A stretch of 64,000 bases of DNA from Hawksworthiomyces lignivorus (GCA_002917075.1 NTMA01000113.1:1-64000); one strand, 5' to 3'. Numbered from the stretch's first letter, positions 44,735 to 55,874 are shown. Made by a program: numbers and translations. The notes: a model not told the origin generated them from the letters alone.

Positions 44735-45475
44735 ATGCCACAAAACATCTATGATAATCCGGTATTCTTTGAAGGCTACAGGGATCTCCGCCAGAATGAT
44801 ACAGGTTTAAATGGAGCCCTCGAATTTCCCGCACTTCAGGCGCTCTTACCGGAATTGTCTGGCCGTGTTATCCTTGACCTTGGGTGTGGTTTCGGACACT
44901 TTGCACGATGGGCGCGGAGTCACAATTCAGAGTCAGTCACCGCACTCGATGTGTCTGAGAAGATGCTTGCAGAGGCGAAGCGCCTGACTTCAGATGATAA
45001 GATTTCCTATATTCTGTGCCCGATAGAATCTTTTGAGCCGAAGCCTGAAAGCTTTGATTTAGTTGTCTCTTCTATGGCGCTGCATTACATCCGAGATTAT
45101 GGTTCAGTAGCCAAACGCCTCTTTGAAAGCCTTAAACCAGGGGGCAAGTTGGTATTTTCGATAGAACATCCTTGTTGTACCGCAAATCCCGCGGGGTGGG
45201 TCCATGACTCTGACGGCAAGGCTCTTCACTGGCCTCTAGATCAATACCAGAGCCAAGGCGAACGCCAGACTTCTTGGTTCGTGGATGGGGTTATAAAATA
45301 CCACCGAACAGTTGAGACGTACGTCAACACTCTGATAGGGGAAGGCTTTCGACTTGATCACCTTGGAGAGCCCAGGCCTCTGCCTGCCCTTTTGAGTGAA
45401 CGCCCATCATTGGCAGATACACTCAGACGGCCCCCAGTCCTCCTACTTGCGACAACAAAACCAATTCTCTCCTAA
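44735..45475 (+). CDS. Class I SAM methyltransferase of bacterial type
   Basis: Intronless, 246 residues, lower GC than neighbouring genes. The opening MPQNIYDNPVFFEGYRDLRQ and NDTGLNGALEFPAL is the N-terminus of a widespread bacterial methyltransferase family. Motif I VILDLGCGFGHFARWA (about 45-60) is followed by ALDVSEKMLAEA, FDLVVSSMALHYIRDY and LKPGGKLVFSIEHPCCTANP. The substrate is unknown; these proteins are annotated only as methyltransferase domain proteins. The lack of introns, composition and bacterial-like sequence suggest horizontal acquisition (inference). It lies next to decayed gene fragments at the start of an accessory segment. Confidence 0.85.
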   Translation: MPQNIYDNPVFFEGYRDLRQNDTGLNGALEFPALQALLPELSGRVILDLGCGFGHFARWARSHNSESVTALDVSEKMLAEAKRLTSDDKISYILCPIESFEPKPESFDLVVSSMALHYIRDYGSVAKRLFESLKPGGKLVFSIEHPCCTANPAGWVHDSDGKALHWPLDQYQSQGERQTSWFVDGVIKYHRTVETYVNTLIGEGFRLDHLGEPRPLPALLSERPSLADTLRRPPVLLLATTKPILS

Positions 45476-45640
45476 ATCTTGCTCTAATAACGCCTGTTCA
45501 AATTGTTGCGTCTTGCCACGCTATTGCTTGATCTCGATAATGCTTTTAGGGAACGTGCTTAAGTTGAATTAATTTCCTAACGGGTCTGTTAATACCTCTT
45601 TTTTGGAACCTAAAGCATATATTATCTTGTCATATATACT

Positions 45641-46008
45641 TTGCCCGTCACTACATGTACGGCCCCGGGCAGGCACGGCCACTATCTCTTCCACTGGCGC
45701 GTTTCCGCCTTCCCAGAGCATGCGCAGAATGGCGCGTTCGCGGCCGCAGGGCGCTGGTTCTGCTCCTGGTCGGCTACGGCCTCTGGAACGTGGATCTCGA
45801 GTTCTGCGCCGAGTTGCGGTATCTGAGGGCCAAGATGGGGCTGCCGTGGGCGTGGATCCTGGAGCTGCACGGGTGGTGACATATTTTGACCGCCATCAGC
45901 GCGGAGATTATCTTAGCGCTCGTGCGGGAGGTGCGGGCGGAGCTGCTGTCGAGCGAGGCCGAGAAAACCAAGGCCGAGAAAAACAATCACGAGGACAAGA
46001 CGAAATAG
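45641..46008 (+). pseudogene. Decayed 3' fragment of an alkaline ceramidase
   Basis: Reading LLLVGYGLWNVDLEFCAELR then MGLPWAWILELHGW matches the C-terminal region of alkaline ceramidases (aPHC family, Ypc1/Ydc1-like), which hydrolyse ceramides in the ER membrane. The expected second tryptophan of the GWWH motif is a TGA stop at 45877-45879. The same frame then continues HILTAISAEIILALV to a TAG at 46006-46008. Upstream, GHYLFHWRVSAFPEHAQNGA lies in a different frame, so an indel near 45735-45745 is also present. The N-terminal two thirds of the gene is absent. It is a truncated pseudogene with a frameshift and a nonsense codon. Confidence 0.75.
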
Positions 46009-46148
46009 GCTTTTCCTTAGCTATGGGCAAGACGGGATGCTCTTGCACGCTGTTAGCTCGGGCTTTGGCAGTTCGTGGTAGGCGGCGCACATAGCGCTTC
46101 CAAAATACTCGTAATAACTCCTCTCGTCTGTTCTGCCTCATCTAAATT

Positions 46149-48240
46149 TCAATCTACCACTCCTCCTCCTAGCGGACCGAATGCTTTGGTGTTCGCCGTT
46201 ATGGCTTGCAGGGTTCTCAAGTCCATACTGACGTGCATGATGCCCCAATACCCCGACTTCGCGTCGTATCCCGGACACGTCCCAGTTATGCATTGCTCGG
46301 CATGGGGATCGCGGCCACCGGCGGACTTGCGGTCGGCAGCCTCAGCCGTATGCGCCAGGCCCACAAGCATAAAAATCGGCTCCGCAGATGGCGTCCGTGC
46401 CTCGCTCGCAGGCCGCATCACTACAGCGGCATCGCAGTTCCAGAAACGCACGACGACGTCACCCGGCCGAGCTGCTAGGGAAACAAGACCCATCAAGTTG
46501 TTGGTGCCAGCACATATGACAGGGTCTCCATCGTCACCTCCCGGCAAACCGGCCCACATAGCCTCGTACTCATCGGCAACCGCGCTGTAGAGATCATCGA
46601 TAGGGCCATCTTCGGTGCGAGCATTGGTCCATGCCACGACACGGTGATTGCCGATCGACCAAATCCGACTGGTTACTGCGCTTCTGCAGTGCCGTAGCAT
46701 AACCATATATTCATTGTCAATCCTCCGTAGCGTCATCATCCTCGAGTTGTTCACGGATGCGTCGATTGACTGGTAGGCGTTATTTGTATAATAGTCGTAC
46801 CAGCATCTCTGCCAGTCCTGCCGTGCCGGTGGCAAGCGGATCAGCGAGGAGTATTGCGGCCCGATTCGTTCAATTGTGCCAGCTATATACCCTGTAGCTA
46901 TGATGGATTTGAACTCTGGCTGAAAAGAAGAAAAAGAAAAGCAACTGATTGTTAGATTCTATACAACAAATTTTTGATACGAGGATATTGCCTACTTCCT
47001 TGGGCCCTTGCAGGGCACATGTTTTGGTCACTTGTTGTCTTAGAGCATTTTGAACGATGCATGCTATTCGGACGATTCTGAATTCCCTTTCACGGATGGT
47101 CTGAGAAACAGCCAGATTGGAGAACTGCGCACTTATGTCGACCTCTTTTGCGTGAAAGTAAAAGAAGTTGACAACATTGGCCCAGATCTCATAAATCGAG
47201 AGAGAGTAGTCCACCCTGAACTCCCCGAGGCCCCCTGGATAAGTTGCCTGGGCGGAGCTTGGCACGGATTCAGAGGCGGTCGGTTGGACGTCGACGGCAC
47301 ATCCCAGCAGGCCGAACACCCGGTCTTGCGGCAACGTGCACTCGCTTTTGGAAAAAAGCTCGATCAAATTCTCCAGCGTGTTCGAGCTGTCGTACTGCTT
47401 CGCCCTGATCATGTCTATCTGCTCCATGGCCCGAAGGGCGTCCGACGCTGGCAGGCCCGCTCGCATGGAACAAATATGCTGCCAGAGGCGCTGAAACGGC
47501 CAGACGTTTACGTCGTAGGCTACGTCGAGAGTGCGGGCAAAGCATGTTTCCTGCACGATCCACAGGCGGGTCCAGTAGGCGCTACTTACAATGCGCTGGA
47601 TGGTGTCCTTGTCTGGATCACACGAATATTTTTGCTCCGCCGGCGCATCGACAAATGCAAGTTGCGACTCGCCCGCGCCCCACGAGATGCCCAGGTTGAC
47701 CCATGAGCACTTTGGGCTTTTGCAGCTCTCAATGCCGACCCAGGCGATGACCTTGGTTGCCGTCATGTAGATCTCCTTCATCAGCGACACCTGCCAATTG
47801 CGCTCTGGCTCGTCGTGTTGGTTGATGCAAACGGCATCCACCCATAGGCTTGCCGGATGCTTTCTCGAGCGAAGATACATCAGCGCGAGGTAGAGATTGT
47901 GCGTAATCTGGAAGGGCTTGCCGTTTACGTCGATGGTACAAGCTGGGCCTGCAGCGAGCTGCGATGGCGCAGGCGACGGGAGTGGCGCTGCTTCTCTGTC
48001 TGGAACCGTTAACGAGGATGCGCCGATGGGCGGCGCCCCAATATTAGCCGTGTCTGGGTGCGAGTATCTCCAAGTATAAGAAAGCGCAACATAGCTCAGC
48101 TCTTCTTCAAAGCCGACTGAGTGCAAAGAACACGTTACGGGATCGAGAAATTTACCGGGGTGCAAGGTGAGGATGCGAAACCCGGTTGCACTTCGCGACA
48201 ACGGGGGGTAGTGGAACAGCTCGTTTGCATATTCGGCCAT
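46149..48240 (-). CDS. HET-domain protein (second copy type)
   Basis: Exons are complement 48240-46996 and 46919-46149, with a 76-bp phase-0 intron; 671 residues. HET blocks appear in order: LSYVALSYTWR, CTIDVNGKPFQITHNLYLAL, SLWVDAVCINQHDEPERNWQ, LMKEIYMTATKVIAWVG, YWTRLWIVQETCFA and LPQDRVFGLLGCAV. The N-terminal part between YTW and the IDVNGK block holds a Pro/Ala/Ser-rich insert. The C-terminal exon carries no recognised module. It probably acts in non-self recognition and cell death after hyphal fusion. The ATG at 48240 (MAEYANELF) is preferred; the frame extends upstream only through a TTG. It shares low sequence similarity with the HET protein at 23.8 kb beyond the domain blocks. Confidence 0.92.
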
Positions 48241-49081
48241 AGCTGGGAAACACAATTCGATATGCAGACAAGTAGATGTTCATGGTGTTGTGCGTGATAT
48301 CTGAAGAGCCGAGGTTGGTGAAAATCAAACCGAACAAGCGTGACAAGAAAAGACAGGAAGGAGAGACAGAGAAGAGAGGGGATTCGCCACGATATGCAGA
48401 ATTGACGGGAAAATAAAATGCCATACAAAGGAAAATTCCGCTCAGCCCTTCTCTCTCTTAGACTATAGGAGAGGGCGGGGTGAATCCATAGGAAAGCATG
48501 CCGTCGTCTCCTTCAGATCATTTTACGACTTTCTTTATGGGGGAATGGGGGAAGGGAAGAGGGGCGCTGGGCTGGTTTCTGACACCGGAGGAGGGGCGCG
48601 GAAGAGCAGGACTACATCAGACGGCAAGCGAATGATGTGGATGATGGTGTGGTTGGGTTCCAAAGGGGAGTTGTGTCCAGTGCCCGGATCCCCAACAAAA
48701 GGTACATCAAAGGCAGACATCTCCAATTTGCTACGTCTGCACGAAAATACAATGCTATACTAGGTCGCCGCATCCTATGTTCAATACGCTGCTGGCTCTG
48801 CTACACCATATTCGCCAATTATCACAGTGCTACGCGCATGCCATCTGTAGGAGACAAGCCAATGGTGTACGTCTGGCGCTCCGAGCCGAACTGGGCCGTT
48901 CTGGGCCCCGGGGGTGGGCCCCGGGGGGAGCCGAATATTGGGGTTCGACTAGAGAAGTCGAATGAATGCGTAGCTGGCCTCCGCCAAGGAAAAGTCTTCT
49001 ACATACAACGTTAGCTTTCCGACGTGGCACCAAGGGCAAGGTCAAAAGCAGGTGCAGGTATATACTCAAAAATGAGCGGCT
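48241..49081. other. Spacer with GC-rich repeat and hairpin
   Basis: Contains GGGCCCCGGGGG-type direct repeats around 48902-48925, and a perfect 7-bp inverted repeat TTCGACT/AGTCGAA with a 5-base loop at 48944-48962. No gene is seen. Confidence 0.5.
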
Positions 49082-49811
49082 TTAAGTCCACACGTCAGCG
49101 ACGAGCTCGGCGACGTGCTCCGCAGAGACCTGCAGGATGTGCTTCTGCACGGGGACGAACTTTCGCCGGGTCAGCTCGTGGGAGTGCTTCCACGAGGGCT
49201 CGCCCTCCGAGGAGATGCCCTTCCCAAGGAGCGGGAGCGAGGCGAGGCGGCGGCTGCCAAGGCTGTAGTCCCTGAACCGGGTCGACAGGGTGGCCTCGAT
49301 GTTCTCGGGGTCTGTGGTGAAGTAGCCTATGGCGCCGAAGAGGTGGATGCGGCAGGCGGCGGCTATGTCGAAGCAGGGCGTCATCTTTTCAAAGGTGTGC
49401 TCGCCGAACAGGATCTCCTACTGCCGCTTGAGGAGGCCCAGGGCCAGGGGCCACCTATACGGGACGAACGGGAGGACGGGCGCACAGACAGTGCGGCTTC
49501 CAGCTGGAGAGAACGGCGCGCAGTCAGCGAGAGAGAGCACGACGCAGGTGGCCGCGACCGTGTCGTCGGGGTATTTTTGCCTTATTCCGGCTGCGCTGTG
49601 CGTAGAAATACAAGCAGGCGGCCACGACAGACGACAGCACTGTCTGATACGAAACGAAATGCTGCTCGGCGGACACCTTTAGCAGCCTAGTCGGGCCGAT
49701 AGCTGTGCTGTTCGATACAGGCAGCATGTTACGCTTCGCGAATTCGAGAGAGACGGTTGGAGAGGAGCGGTCGACAAGCTCCAAAAGATAGTACGGCGGC
49801 TGCAGCTGCAT
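49082..49811 (-). pseudogene. Decayed 5' fragment of a cytochrome P450
   Basis: The minus strand encodes ATG-initiated MQLQPPYYLLELVDRSS and a membrane-anchor-like segment (SYQTVLSSVVAACLYFYAQ). Downstream it reads GYFTTDPENIEATLSTRFRD, SLGSRRLASLPLLGKGI and PSWKHSHELTRRKF, which are the B-to-C helix region of CYP52-like fungal monooxygenases. A TAG at 49418-49420 interrupts WPLALGLLKRQ/EILFGEHTFEKM. The frame stops at TAA 49082-49084, long before the I helix, ExxR and heme-cysteine regions, none of which follow. The relation between the 5' and 3' segments (intron or frameshift) is not resolved. It is a truncated pseudogene. Confidence 0.72.
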
Positions 49812-51577
49812 ATGTTGAGGGCAGGAAAGGGATTGTATTGTTGCAAATTGGAGATGGGGCAGCAGAGAGATGCTTGGCGGTCAACTGAGGGCGAAAAGAG
49901 AGGAGGGAGGGTGCATCCCACTCCGAAACTTTCAATTTTGGGGGGAAAACGTCCAGGCAAATCCCCAGAGCGACGTGTTCTGCTGCTCCCTCATGTCTTC
50001 TGCAGCCAGCTCCATTGTCCGGATGGGTGGTACAGCTTACACTGTAGGAAGTTTGGAACGCACTATACGAGTTCTGAGCCTTATAATTATTGTCCAGGCG
50101 GAGGGTGTTGTGCAGGTAGTGCGTTGCAAGCCTCGCAAGTAAACGAGTAGCGTATGATTGCGCGCGCGGGCCGAAAGGCACTAAGGGTTAGCTTACCATG
50201 GATTGTGTCTTTGGTTTGCGGGAAAGGAACAGGCGGAGGTCTTATGTACATACTGTACATACATACATACATACACGTAATCGTGACAGTGTAGGGTGGT
50301 GGGGACACACAAGACGTCGGATGGTCCTCCTCCCCCTACCCCCTGCTTCCAGACATCCACCCGTATTAAATCTGATGTCGCGATGCTGGCCCTGCTTTGC
50401 CCGACAAACTCAAAAGCGTAAAGGAGACGCGCCCAGAAACGACGCGTATTTCGTATGCTACCAACGGCCAGGTACGCGCTTTCAATTCCAAAAGATCACT
50501 CTTTTTTTGCCACCCGGGAGGAAGCACAGCCAAAACCACGAAAACGTCTCGTTTGGCGCATGCCGCACTGTCGCAATAGAAGAGGGTGGGCGAAACGCCC
50601 ACAGAGAGCATTTGGAGGGGGGCTTCAACGCGTATATAAGTGCCTTCGTAGAGTTCACGGGTTCGATTTGGCTCCACCAATCACGAGAACACAAGAGCGC
50701 AACTAACCAGAGCCCCAAGACTGCCGTGACTGCCTCACAGTTGAAAGGGTGTGGCGCATTTTTTGTACTGTGGTGGCTGCCGCTTTTGGCCGGCTGCCCT
50801 TTCCTCTGTATGCAGGTTGCCATGATGAACAATAGGCCAAGCGCTAAACAGAGAGACGAGCTCTCCTTCCGTCGTCCTGCAGATGCCAGCTAAGAATAGC
50901 GTGCCTTCTCTTGGTCAGAAGGTTTTGTCCGCAGGAAGACGAAACAGCCGTTTCCCATCGCGTCACCGATGCCTGTTCTCGATCAATCGTGTCGAAATGA
51001 ACCAGGGGCATGAGGCTCAAAATTAGAACAACCACGGAACAACCAGAGAAGACCAAAGATTGACAAGGAAGGAAGAGAAGGCGGAAAGGGGGAGGATCAA
51101 CGAATTAAGGCTGTCAAATTGTTGTATTTTCCATCTTATGCGATGTCAGCCTTGTCTCTGCTCTTCTCCCCCCTTTCTCCTCTCCCCCTTTTGCACGCGC
51201 TCCAACCTTTCCAAAATTCCTTCTTTTGCCGCTATTTACCGTGCAGTCTGTACAAAGAAGCCGCAGGAGACGAGACTTGCTCTGATCGCAATGTCCTCAT
51301 CCTGTTTTCAGATCTCTTCTAGCAGGACAAGATGGATTTGGCCTGCAACTTTGTATTTTCAGCTCTGCCCACATGCCGATTGCGGCTGGACAAGTCCCAA
51401 GCCTGCTGCCCACTCTCATATAACAGCTGCATTGCTTCTGCTCCCTCGTCTTGCTCCTCCGTTTTGCCTGCTCCCCTGTCTCTACGATATGTATAAAGCA
51501 TGCAACTATGCAAGTAATTCGTCTTTGCACTTGTACGCCCCATATCGAGCCCCACAGCGACAGGACAGGGAGAAACC
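49812..51577. other. Spacer upstream of the NLR gene
   Basis: Contains an ACAT tetranucleotide microsatellite at about 50256-50275. A 231-codon ATG frame at 50198-50893 (+) runs across it and has no recognisable domain. No gene is supported. Confidence 0.5.
50256..50275. repeat. (ACAT)n microsatellite
   Basis: Five tandem ACAT units in the spacer before the NLR gene. Confidence 0.9.
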
Positions 51578-54500
51578 ATGGACGGGGCCCTCACTATTCG
51601 CGGAGCTAGGGTCCTTTTACAAAGGCTCAAATCCACCCGGGATGCAGCAAAGACAGTGGAAGGCGCCAGGGCCGATTACTGCATGGACAACTTTATGGAG
51701 CTCATCAACGAGCTAATAATTGTTGTCCAGTCGCTCCAAGAAATCGCGGACGGAGGACTGCCGAGTTCATCGAATCGTCGAAGATGCCAGGAGGAATACA
51801 GGCTTTTGCAGTCCGTCTTTCGCTACACGACGGTCGTCCTGGAAGTATGCAGCGAGTCCATGGAAAAGCTTCCGTCTGCCGTCAAATCCCAGCAGCGCGG
51901 CTGGCACGATTTCGCGTACCCTATTGCGGATCTGTGCACTCATGTGCTAGCGGCTCTTTCCGGCTCCATTCGTCTGCTTCATAGCGAACCCAACACGCGC
52001 AACGACGACCTCTGTTATAGAATCAACGGCCATGTGGAACACGCCGAGCGAGCAGACGGGCGGTATAAAATACCAAAGGTAAGTTTTATTGTTTTATTTT
52101 TTTTATTTTTATTTTTATTTTTCTTCTTTCTTTCTCTTGTCCTCCCATCATCTCCAGTGTTTTCTCATCCTATGTTTCGCTTTTCGTTGGTCTTTCTCCA
52201 CATTAACACATTTAGCTTTCGATGGCCCTCGAGGCGGCAAAAGACGTCGCCAAAAGCCCAGCCCTCGTTCAAAACGAATACTTCTCCACTATGCGAATGG
52301 TCAAGAGTTGTTTTTCCGGCAGAGATAAACAGCTCGATATTCTCAAGGCGGCTTTCCAAGACCGCTGGAAGCCTTCCCAGCAGAGATTCATCATACATGG
52401 GCTGAGCGGTTGCGGAAAGTCGGAGCTAGCCAACAAGTTTGCGTCTGACGTCCAGGACCACTTCTACGGCGTCTTCGTCATCGACTGCAGCTCACTAAAG
52501 ACCGCATCGAATGGCTACGCAGAGCTTGCCGCGCAGGTCGGCGACCACGCAAACGAGTCTGCCGGGAGGAAATGGCTGGCGAACTGCCGCCTTCCGTGGC
52601 TGCTAATCGCCGACAACTTGGACACGGAACCCATCGAAAAGGTCCTGCCGGCGACCACAAGCGGCTGTATTTTGGTCACAACTCGCAATCCGTCTCTAGG
52701 GGTGCACGGAAATGCAGGGCAGAAGAGCATGAAGCTGGATGTGCTAGAGCCCGAAGAGGCGGAGACGTGTCTCATCAAAGCCGCCGGAACGGCCGACGTC
52801 GCCTCGTCGGACAGACAGCACATCCGAGAGATCTGCCACGCCCTCGGCTGCCTGCCCCTGGCCCTCGTTCATGCTGGATCATCCGTGGCGGAGGGAACGC
52901 CGTGGTCGCAGTACCTTTCCCAGCTTAAGGCTTTGAAAAACGCCTACGGTCAAGAGTGGACAACGAAATGCAGCGGAAATAGTCCCAGCGACGACAGCGT
53001 CTTTACTGTCTTCTCGACGTACGAGCTCTTGTACAATGAGCTGCTGAAAAATTCAAGCGAAAGAAAATTCCAGGATGCGAGAGAGCTCCTGCATGTCTTC
53101 TCCTTTTTTCACTCGCAGAACATACGTCCGGAAGTCCTGCTCAGGGCCGCCGTCAATCCGCTCCGAGAAGATCCAAGCCAGGTCGCCGTCGGGGCGAGGC
53201 AGATCTGGGCCGACCCGTTCCGGATGCTGCGAGGCTTTGCCATCAAGAAGCTGGCGACCGGCCCGCTACCTCTGCCGGCCGCGCTGCGCAACCCCGGCGG
53301 ACTGGGCGCGGAGGAGCTGGAGCGCAGCGTCCGCGAGCGGCTCAGCGCCGCCATGAAGACGCTCGTCAAGTGGTCGCTCGTCGACGTGCAGAACGAGGCC
53401 GACGGGCAGAACGCGGCCGGCGGGCAGAACGCGGCCGGCGGGCAGAGCGCGGCCGGCGGGCAGGACCCGGTCGGCCGCCTCTACAGAATGCACCCCCTCG
53501 TCCACGAATGGGTGCGCTGGCGCCACAGGATGGGCAGGGCGGAGCAAGCACTGTGGTGCCAGGAATCCCTGACCATCCTCGCGCTGAGCGTCCCCCGGCC
53601 AGACCCCCGCTCCACAGAGGAGGGCCCGAAGAGCGACGAGGGCCGCCGCATGACGCGCGAGATCCTGCCGCACGTCCTCCACGCGCTCAAACAAAAGCAG
53701 GACCTGGACGAGGAGATGAAGGAGGATGCGGCGCACGCGCGATACCAGTGGCTGGTGCCCAACCGGGACCGGAGCACGTACAAGTACATGCAGGCGCAGC
53801 AGGACGTGCGGTTCAGCCTCGTGTACTTTGAGACGGGCCGGTACGAGGAGGCCTGCGCGCCCCAGGAGCGCGGGTACCTGTTTGCGCGCAACGAGCTCGG
53901 CCGCAGCCACCGCATCACCATCAACCTGTCGCTGCTGTGGTGCAGGACGCTGCTCGCCACGTCGGAGATCGCCGAGGCGTCCCATCTGCTGCGCGACGCC
54001 CACGAGCTCTGCAGGCGCTACTTTGGCGAGGAGGACACGCTGACGCTGGACGTTGCCGATGTTCTCGCCTCCTGCTTGCGCACCAAGAGCCGGTGGGCGG
54101 AGGCGAAGCGGATGCACACCGACACGCTGGCAAAGATGCGGCGCGTGTACGGCCCGCTGCACGTGAAGACGCTCAAGGCGACCGTCAACCTGGGGCAGGT
54201 GCTGTACTGTCTTATGGAGCACGCCGAAGCCACGAGGCACTTTCAGGCGGCGTGGGACGGCCTGTGCCAGACGCTCAAAGAGGGCCACCTGACGACGCTC
54301 ACGGCGCTGCAGGAGCTAGCCATCAGCCGCCTGCGGCACGACGAGCTGGCCGGGACGGCGGCGGACAGAGAGTCTCTGCAGGACAGCCTCGAGAAGATGT
54401 CGACCGTATACGAGGGCCGCAAGAAAGAGCTTGGCTCTAAGCACCCCTTGACGCTGCTGGCGATGCTGCACCTGGCGCGCATCAAGTCGGCGGTGGGCGA

Positions 54501-54915
54501 TGACGCGGAAGCCGAGGACATGATCCGCCAGGTGCTGGACATGGCCGAGGGCATATTCGCCCGCGACCACATCGCCATCATTATGGCACGTACCATTCAC
54601 GCGCAGGTTCTTACGCGCCTGCAGAGGTACGGCGAGGCCGAAGCACTGTTTCGAGACCTCATAAAGAAGGAACACTACCGCAAATTTGTGGACAAGGACG
54701 GCGACCACACAGACCGGCTGAGCAACATTTGGCTTCTCGCAAAATGCTTCCGGCTGCAAGAGAAGAAGAAGGAAGAGCTGGGCATGTGCCGAGATTTTCT
54801 CGCTGGCGCCAAGAAGATAGGCGGGCATGGCCTAGGTATGCATCTTGTGATAGCCACAATAAGGAACAGAATATCGGAGCTCGAGCAGGAAGATATGGAC
54901 TCGACTCTTGTATAG
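51578..54915 (+). CDS. NB-ARC/TPR STAND receptor (fungal NOD-like receptor)
   Basis: Exons are 51578-52078 and 52216-54915, with a 137-bp phase-0 intron; 1066 residues. The N-terminal domain (about 1-165) is helical (DNFMELINELIIVVQSLQEI) and matches no effector domain I know (not clearly HeLo, Goodbye, PNP or patatin). The linker leads into FSGRDKQLDILKAAF. NB-ARC motifs follow: Walker A HGLSGCGKSELA (K235), Walker B LPWLLIADNLD (about D300/D303), GCILVTTR (317-324), GCLPLALV (378-385) and MHPLVHEW (592-599). Just before the last is an Ala/Gly/Gln repeat encoded by 18-bp units. TPR-type helices fill about 650-1066 (YGPLHVKTLKATVNLGQVLY). Such proteins oligomerise on ligand binding to trigger cell death in fungal allorecognition or immunity. 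The partner is unknown. Confidence 0.9.
53404..53463 (+). repeat. In-frame 18-bp minisatellite inside the NLR gene
   Basis: Three tandem copies of GGGCAGAACGCGGCCGGC (third copy with one change) plus a partial fourth, encoding GQNAAG-type units at residues about 564-583, between the helical region after NB-ARC and the MHPLV motif. The unit length keeps frame, so copy number can vary without breaking the gene. Confidence 0.92.
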
Positions 54916-54987
54916 ATTTCTGGAGATAATAAGATTGTACTTTACAATGTAATTTTTTGTAATTTTTGTATTTTTCTTTAGAAGAAA

Positions 54988-55023
<36 letters not shown>

Positions 55024-55874
55024 TTAGTCGTCGTTAGTGGAGAGCATAACACACAACGAGAAGACGTCGGCGTTGGAGACTCCAGAGAATGGCGTTTGCT
55101 CAGGATCGAATAAGCAGGCACTCTCACAGCAGCGTATGCAGCAGGGGGGATGAAAATTAGACGTGCTGCTGCACAAGTGCATGCAGATATGCAAGTATAC
55201 GTATTTTGTTGCACAGCATCTCTTAATCGTACGACAGCCAGGAGAGAACAAGATAAAAAGAACTCATTAAAAAAGATTTTATTTTTTTTAGGTGCAATTC
55301 GTGCAAACAAAGATTTCGTTGAGACCGTTGCACAGGTTATAGGTTGATGACCTGTCTCTTTGATTTGCAGCGTCTCCTACGGACGAAAAACGGCCGTTGG
55401 AGCCAACTCTCTCTCCATATGCATTGCGTCGTCATTTTCCCTGCGTTAGCGCCGTTCTTGTTTTCGCTTTTTAGCATATCTGTGTGCTCGTGTCCCTTCT
55501 CATCCCTACTTTTGCCTTTCCAGAAATCGACAACCACGTCTATCAGTCCCATCACGTGCATGTCACAGTGGTAGCACTCTTCACCCAATCGGATTCCGTC
55601 ATCTGGAAGATTAAATGGGCCGATAACAAAACCACGCAGTCCACAGCAGATGCACCTAGGCTTATGCTCCAGTTGCCTGGCTGTAGTGCTGGAACCAAGC
55701 AGAGCTCAATTCTTTGCGTTAATTCTGCTGTCTCCCTAAGTCGCGCGGACAGCTTTCTCACGACCATCAACACCACGACATCGCCAGCATCACAAAGGCG
55801 CGGTCTGGGTCACGCAAAGCTCGTCTCTCTTCCTCCTTGACCCATTTATTTCCGTTCTTTTCATCAGCGAAACG
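54916..55874. other. Spacer with long poly(A)
   Basis: Holds a 33-base A run at 54989-55021 just after the NLR stop, then AT-rich DNA forming the V-ATPase gene's 5' region. No gene is seen. Confidence 0.6.
54989..55021 (+). repeat. Poly(A) run, 33 bases
   Basis: Uninterrupted adenines 73 bp after the NLR stop codon. Could be a simple homopolymer or the tail of an inserted retroposed sequence; no target-site duplication was identified. Confidence 0.9.

Noticed and set aside
50620..50695. Possible tRNA, from a GGTTCGATT T-loop-like word
   Set aside because: The flanking bases do not form T-arm or acceptor stems and no D-arm is present.
53266..54288. 340-codon open frame antisense to the NLR gene
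   Set aside because: Composition is Arg/Ala/Leu shadow of the TPR-coding strand.
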